This document shows, one piece after another, positions 59,741 through 64,000 of a stretch of DNA of 64,000 nucleotides. Source of the DNA: Cunninghamia lanceolata (lineage: Eukaryota; Streptophyta; Pinopsida; Cupressales; Cupressaceae); the NCBI GenBank assembly GCA_027924645.1, contig BSBN01000781.1, positions 2,108,001-2,172,000 on the forward strand. Direction: 5' to 3'. Within the stretch, counting starts at the first letter, position 1, and every line of letters starts with the position of its first letter. The notes below the pieces were generated by a model. That model did not search any database, was not told where the DNA came from, and saw nothing but the letters and a program-made list of their open reading frames with translations. The position numbers and the translations under genes are program-made.

Positions 59741-60456
59741 TGTTAGGGTGGAAAAGAGAGACGTAACCTAAAAGATTAAACTAGTTCAAACTTTCTTCTA
59801 TTAACATTGGAACACAAACTGAGCTTGGCTTCTACCCATGAAGGAGAGACAAACTATAGGGATTTTGTCCCTTTGTTGTATAAAGGAGTGTTAACCAAAA
59901 CCAACCAAAACCAACCAACCAAACTAGGGCAAAAGATGAAACCCTAATTGACCAAGATCTGTAAATAGGTGACTGTCAGAAATAGATATAGAGATTTTGA
60001 AAGTACAATAGAGATCAAGAAATAGAGAAGAACTTGGATCTAATTTTGGGAGCACATAATAACTAGGGTGCTAGTTTCCCTAGACCTTGATTATGGTTTT
60101 ATAGAATGTCAAGATATGGATGTCTTCACCTTTTAGTCTTCTTTAGTCCTGTAACTTCTTGTAGTTTGATTCTTCCAGATACGACCTACACACAAGCAAA
60201 GAGGGAAAGGTTGTGCTTTGTTTAGATGCTTACCTTAGTCAAACCCCATTTTGGTGTTTCCATCTCCACTACAACAATGATTAGTGATCTAAGAGTGCAT
60301 TCCCTAGGAGGGCAGAGGCAAGATCTGCAATATTTGATGAAAGTATGAATGAAAATGATAAAGATTACCAGAATATGTGAAACCCTAGTTAGAGTAGATA
60401 ACTCAAGATCATGCACCGACAAGGAGATAGATAAAGATGGCTTGAACTTCCTTCTA
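59741..60456 (-). mobile_element. Element E 5' LTR (right end rearranged)
   Basis: It begins TGTTAGGGTGGAAAAG beside the primer site and includes the segment repeated at 58577-59225 and 60752-61265. Instead of a clean CA end it runs into an inverted copy at about 60457. Confidence 0.65.
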
Positions 60457-60740
60457 GGTTCTCCTCTATCCTCTGATCCTTGTTGTGGTCTTAGATTCTC
60501 TGTATCTATTTCTGACAGTCATATATTCACAGATCTTGCTTAACTAGGATTTTCTACTTTGCCCTAGCTTGGTTGGTTGGATTTGGTTGGCATCTCCTCT
60601 ATATAACAAAGAGGAAAAACCCCTATATTTTGGCTCTCCCTCAAGGGTAGAAGCCAAGCTCAATTTGTGTCTCAATGTTAAAGGAAGAGAGTTTGGCCTA
60701 GTTTAACCTTTTAGGCTAGATATCTCTTTTCCATTAAACA
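60457..60740 (+). mobile_element. Inverted LTR fragment related to element E
   Basis: The reverse complement of about the first 280 bases of the E LTR, ending ctcttttccattaaaca, followed by ttttggtgta (60741-60750), a truncated form of the TTTGGTGAACC primer site in plus orientation. Confidence 0.7.
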
Positions 60741-60751
60741 TTTTGGTGTAA

Positions 60752-61265
60752 TGTTAGGGTGGAAAAAAAAGAATTAGCCTAAAAGATTAAACTAGTTTAA
60801 ACCCTCTTCCATTAACATTGGAACACAAACCAAGCTTGGCTTCTACCCATGAAGGAGAGCTAAACTACAAGGGTTTTGTCCCTTTGTTGTATAGAGGAGT
60901 GTCAACCAAATTCTACCAAAACCAACCATCAAAATTAGGGCAAAAGATGAAACCCTAATTGACAAATATCTACAAATAGGTGACTATCAGAAATAGATAC
61001 ATAGATTTTGAAAGTACAACAGAGACCAGGAAACAAAGAACCTGGATCTGAGTTCAAGAGCATAGAAGAAATAGGGCGCTAGGCACCTTAGACCTTGATT
61101 AGTGTTTTGCAGAATGTTAAGATCTAGATGTCTTCGCCTATTATTCTTTTTTAGTTCTGTAAATTCTTGTAGTCTAATTCTTTCAGATGTGACCCGCACA
61201 CACGCAAAGGGGGAAAGGTTGTGTTGTGTTTAGGGGCTTGCCTTAGTCAAACACCATGTTGGTGT
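60752..61265 (-). mobile_element. Third E-type LTR copy, truncated by element C
   Basis: It starts TGTTAGGGTGGAAAAAAAAG and matches 59741-60250 (locally diverged). It is broken after ccatgttggtgt, where element C begins at 61266. Confidence 0.75.
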
Positions 61266-62372
61266 TGTTGGAATTGGCCTAGACAACTGAGAGGGGGGGT
61301 GAATCAGTTGTCACACAATTTTAACCTTTTCTACCTATAATCTCTTTTTACCACTTATGATCAAATTAATGATATAAACATTTGAGCATCAATCAATTAA
61401 CATATGAGCAAAAATAGAAATAACACACTAGACACAATATTTTTGACATGGAAACCTGGTTAAGGGAAAAACCACGGTGGGGGTTAACCCACAAAGATTA
61501 TACTCTATTAAAAATATTTTACAAAAGGAATGCACATGCATTCAAGCTCACTACCTAGAGCTCATTGCTCAAAAAAGGAAGGCTCACTGCCTACAGAGAG
61601 AGAATTACAATGAGTTTGAACTGATATTTAGTATCTATCAATGCTGGAGTTCAGTTCCGGTTAAGCATAGAAAATTGACTTTACACACTTCATCCTTACT
61701 CTGCCCCTCTTACTATTCTGCTAACATCTGAACCTTTAATCTCTGCTCTTTTCACAATTACTCCATAATCGCAACACACACACACTAAAATCATCCAAAT
61801 CCATCGGCTATATATATCCACATCCTAATCTTTAATTATTTTTTAGTCAGCTTCAAGAACACTTGGAACTTTATTGAATACTCTGCTCTGTCAGCTAGAT
61901 CCATGCATAACTTGAGATGTGGACCAAAACTTGCACTCACAAATCATTAGTCAGGTCGGCTACTATCACTAATCAACACAACTTGTCCAACCAACAACTT
62001 CCATGCATCCAAAACTATGATCAATTACAATGTCAGCCTGTTCTTCTTTTATCTATTCTGACAAACTGTTAACCTGATACTCAGATGCTAATAACTATTG
62101 ACTCCTTCATCACCGGAGGCCAAATTTTGGATTTAGATTTTCCTGACAATGCTTATGACTTCCTCAGATCCATAGCAAACTCTGATCTACTCTTGAGGAG
62201 ATCTGGACCAAGATACCAGAACCTATCACACACTCTGTTCTTGACTTCCCAGACTTAGACAGATCTTTAATTTGATTTCTGATCTGGGCAAATTATGTAA
62301 TGTTGATGTGTAGAGAGACTTGTTGCCATCAATGACAACATTTATCATGCCTAGCAGTGTCTCTTGCCAACA
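61266..62372 (-). mobile_element. Element C 3' LTR
   Basis: 1,107 bases from TGTTGGAATTGGCC to TCTTGCCAACA. It is mostly unlike the LTRs of A and F, but it has the same ends, the actgagaggggggGTGAATCAG block and gttaagggaaaaaccacggt. No second copy is in the window, so the left boundary rests on the TG and on where the E-type LTR stops matching. Confidence 0.82.
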
Positions 62373-62626
62373 ATCTCCCCCTTTGGCATTGATGGCAATA
62401 CTTAGTGAAAAATGACTAAGTGTCAGAATAACTCCTCCTTTTCTTGTGCTCCATACTGTTATTCACACTGCTTTTCAATGCTCCCCCTTTGCTAGATTCC
62501 TCATTTTTCACTTCTCTTCACTCCCCCTTTGGCATCAATGGCAAAGGGTGGGATCCACAATCACTAATGATGTAAAAACTCTGTACATATATGAATGCAT
62601 ATGTACAAGCAATCTGTATGTTATAT
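62373..62626 (-). other. Element C polypurine tract and 3' tail
   Basis: atctccccctttggcattga abuts the LTR. Further blocks ctccccctttgc (near 62462) and ctccccctttggcatcaatg (near 62521) repeat it, closely matching A and F. Confidence 0.78.
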
Positions 62627-64000
62627 TTACATATATTTAAGGATATCTACAAAAGTAATCTTTAACTGTACAAATTTGGTGGCCCAACTTGTCTTCATAC
62701 CATCCAACATTGAAATGTGTCCTCTCAGCAGAAATGCATATGCTTCTGCTTTCCTTTGATCTGATGGATCACTTGTCTGGGCAGTACTTTGAGCCTCTGA
62801 CAAGGTATTAAACATTGTTTCCAAATTAGGGGTAATCAGTCCCTGGAGCTCACCCATTCTTTCCATAATATTCTTCTTTTCCTTGATAAGCTTCTTTATT
62901 TCATTTGTCAGGCTAATTGCTTGACATTCTTGGCTCACCAGAGATACTATTAAAGAATCAAAACTTTGAGATAGGTCTAGCATCTTTTTCTCCTGCTCCT
63001 TTATCTTTTTCTTAATATCCTCTACTATTTTGGGTCATGATAAGCAAAATTGATATACATCACCACCATCCTTAAGAGCATTTTCAATACTCTTTATACC
63101 AATGTCGAGTGTTTTTCTATCATTATCTATAAGGCCTTTTAGTTCACTAAACCTCTTATCCAAAAATTCTTTCCAAACCTTTACTTCAACCGGCTTCTCA
63201 AAGGACTCAAAATTTGTATTTACAGAATGCAAAAGATTTTTCAAATTATCAAAAGGAGAATCAGATGTATTCTTCTAATATGTGGGTATGATCTTCTCCA
63301 GTACTCTGGATGCTAGGCTTATCACCTCACTCTCTTCTATGTGAGACTTTAGTAATTTCTCCCTTGCCTTGGCCTGTGTGAATGATGATGTCTTCAGCAT
63401 TTGATCCAGACAGAGTGTCATAATTGATTGGTCCTTGTATTAGTTCTGGCTCATCTAACTCTAGCATCTCCTTGTTGAGAAAACTCTGCACTGCATTCGC
63501 AGTGTCTCTTTCCACACTTGCTATTTTAGTTTCCTTCCCTTGTGCTTGGTCAAAGACAACAACCAGACTATCTTTCTTTGGTGCATTAGCACCATCCCCT
63601 TCTGCTAGTTCGTCTTTTCCCTTTACCTCTTCCTCTTCCTTCTCTTTCTCTTTTTCTTATTCTTTCTCTCTGTCCTTTCTAGAGTCATCAGTAGCAGGAG
63701 GATCCAGAGGATCATGGCCAACATTTGCTTCTTCTATCAATACTTCTTCTTCTTCTTCCTTTTGCACTTCCTCTTCTAGAACAGAGAAGTCTAGAGTTTC
63801 AGTCTATTGCTTATTTCCCTTTAATCCTTCAACATCCATGTCTGAGGACTCAATCTCTACATTTACCTCCTCTACAATAGAAAGATTGTGCTTTTTCAAA
63901 GCACACTGAAGAACCTCTTTGGTTTCCTCTGCAATCTTGTCTATCTCCCCTAGCATAAGCTTATTCATTCATTTTTTACTTCGAAACTCATCCTTGGCTT
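62627..64000 (-). pseudogene. Element C ORF2, homologue of element A ORF2 (C-terminal part)
   Basis: Read on the minus strand from the window edge to the stop at 62627. A Glu/Lys-rich low-complexity part (about 63820-63600) is followed by VERDTANAVQSFLNKEMLEL, then FESFEKPVEVKVWKEFLDKR with IKSIENALKDGGDVYQFCLS, and the terminal block GELQGLITPNLETMFNTLSE ... GHISMLDGMKTSWATKFVQL. Element A has FESFEKFAEMKVRKGFDEKR, IKGIQSAIKEACDLYKFCLS and LRGLISPKLDSMSNLSIEAL at matching positions, in the same order and spacing, and ends at the same distance from the polypurine tract. Heptad spacing suggests coiled coil. A few stops interrupt it. No pol motif is seen. Confidence 0.65.

Larger units (their letters stand above)
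61266..64000 (-). mobile_element. Element C: non-autonomous copia-like element (partial)
   Basis: It comprises a 3' LTR, polypurine tract and part of a long frame homologous to element A's second ORF. The element runs off the window, so its gag, primer site and other LTR are not seen. Confidence 0.8.

Noticed and set aside
63424..63909. 161-codon plus-strand Ser/Phe-rich ORF
   Set aside because: Antisense of the Glu/Lys-rich low-complexity part of element C ORF2.

Overview
This is plant nuclear DNA, about 64 kb, made almost wholly of nested, mostly decayed transposable elements. I see no intact host gene, no RNA gene and no CRISPR array. The plant origin rests on plant-type LTR retrotransposons primed by initiator Met tRNA, a plant L1-type LINE with a C-terminal RNase H, PLS-class pentatricopeptide (PPR) repeats and a CACTA transposon. 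The density and age of the nesting suggest a very large genome, possibly a gymnosperm. That last step is inference only.

Layout. (1) 1-6209: Ty1/copia element F, minus strand, with decayed gag-pol, PBS, PPT and a full 5' LTR; its 3' LTR runs off the window. (2) 6210-10408: AT-rich and simple-sequence DNA without genes. (3) 10409-35195: a long unrecognised retroelement-type reading frame D, split by LTR element B (13030-34166, TSD cctct/cctcc). B carries a gag-protease-like frame but no reverse transcriptase. B is itself split by a 13.3-kb CACTA-like element (18253-31551, TSD ttt). The CACTA element holds host gene fragments: a PPR array, the first coding exon of SMC2, several unidentified exon-like pieces, a 72-bp minisatellite and an RNase H scrap.

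(4) About 36356-60456: Ty3/gypsy-like element E, minus strand, with gag and protease. E is split by element A (36514-47408, perfect TSD cacac). A's right LTR is split by a small non-autonomous LTR element G (43919-47101). The 5' region of E holds a 681-bp tandem repeat. Its second copy is interrupted by an AT-rich insert containing two foldbacks, one of which was hit by a LINE (51165-57186, 16-17-bp TSD). (5) 59741-61265: LTR copies of E in direct and inverted orientation. (6) 61266-64000: element C, minus strand, running off the window.

The best candidate for something undescribed is the pair A and C. They share the PBS (A), the PPT context and LTR sequence modules of copia element F. Where pol should be they carry a long second reading frame (about 1,100 codons in A) with no reverse transcriptase, integrase or RNase H that I can recognise. 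The C-terminal part is clearly homologous between A and C although their LTRs differ. This looks like a family of pol-less copia elements with a conserved coiled-coil protein, presumably mobilised in trans by F-like elements.

The nesting gives an order of events: D before B before CACTA; E before A before G; the E repeat before its AT-rich insert before the LINE.
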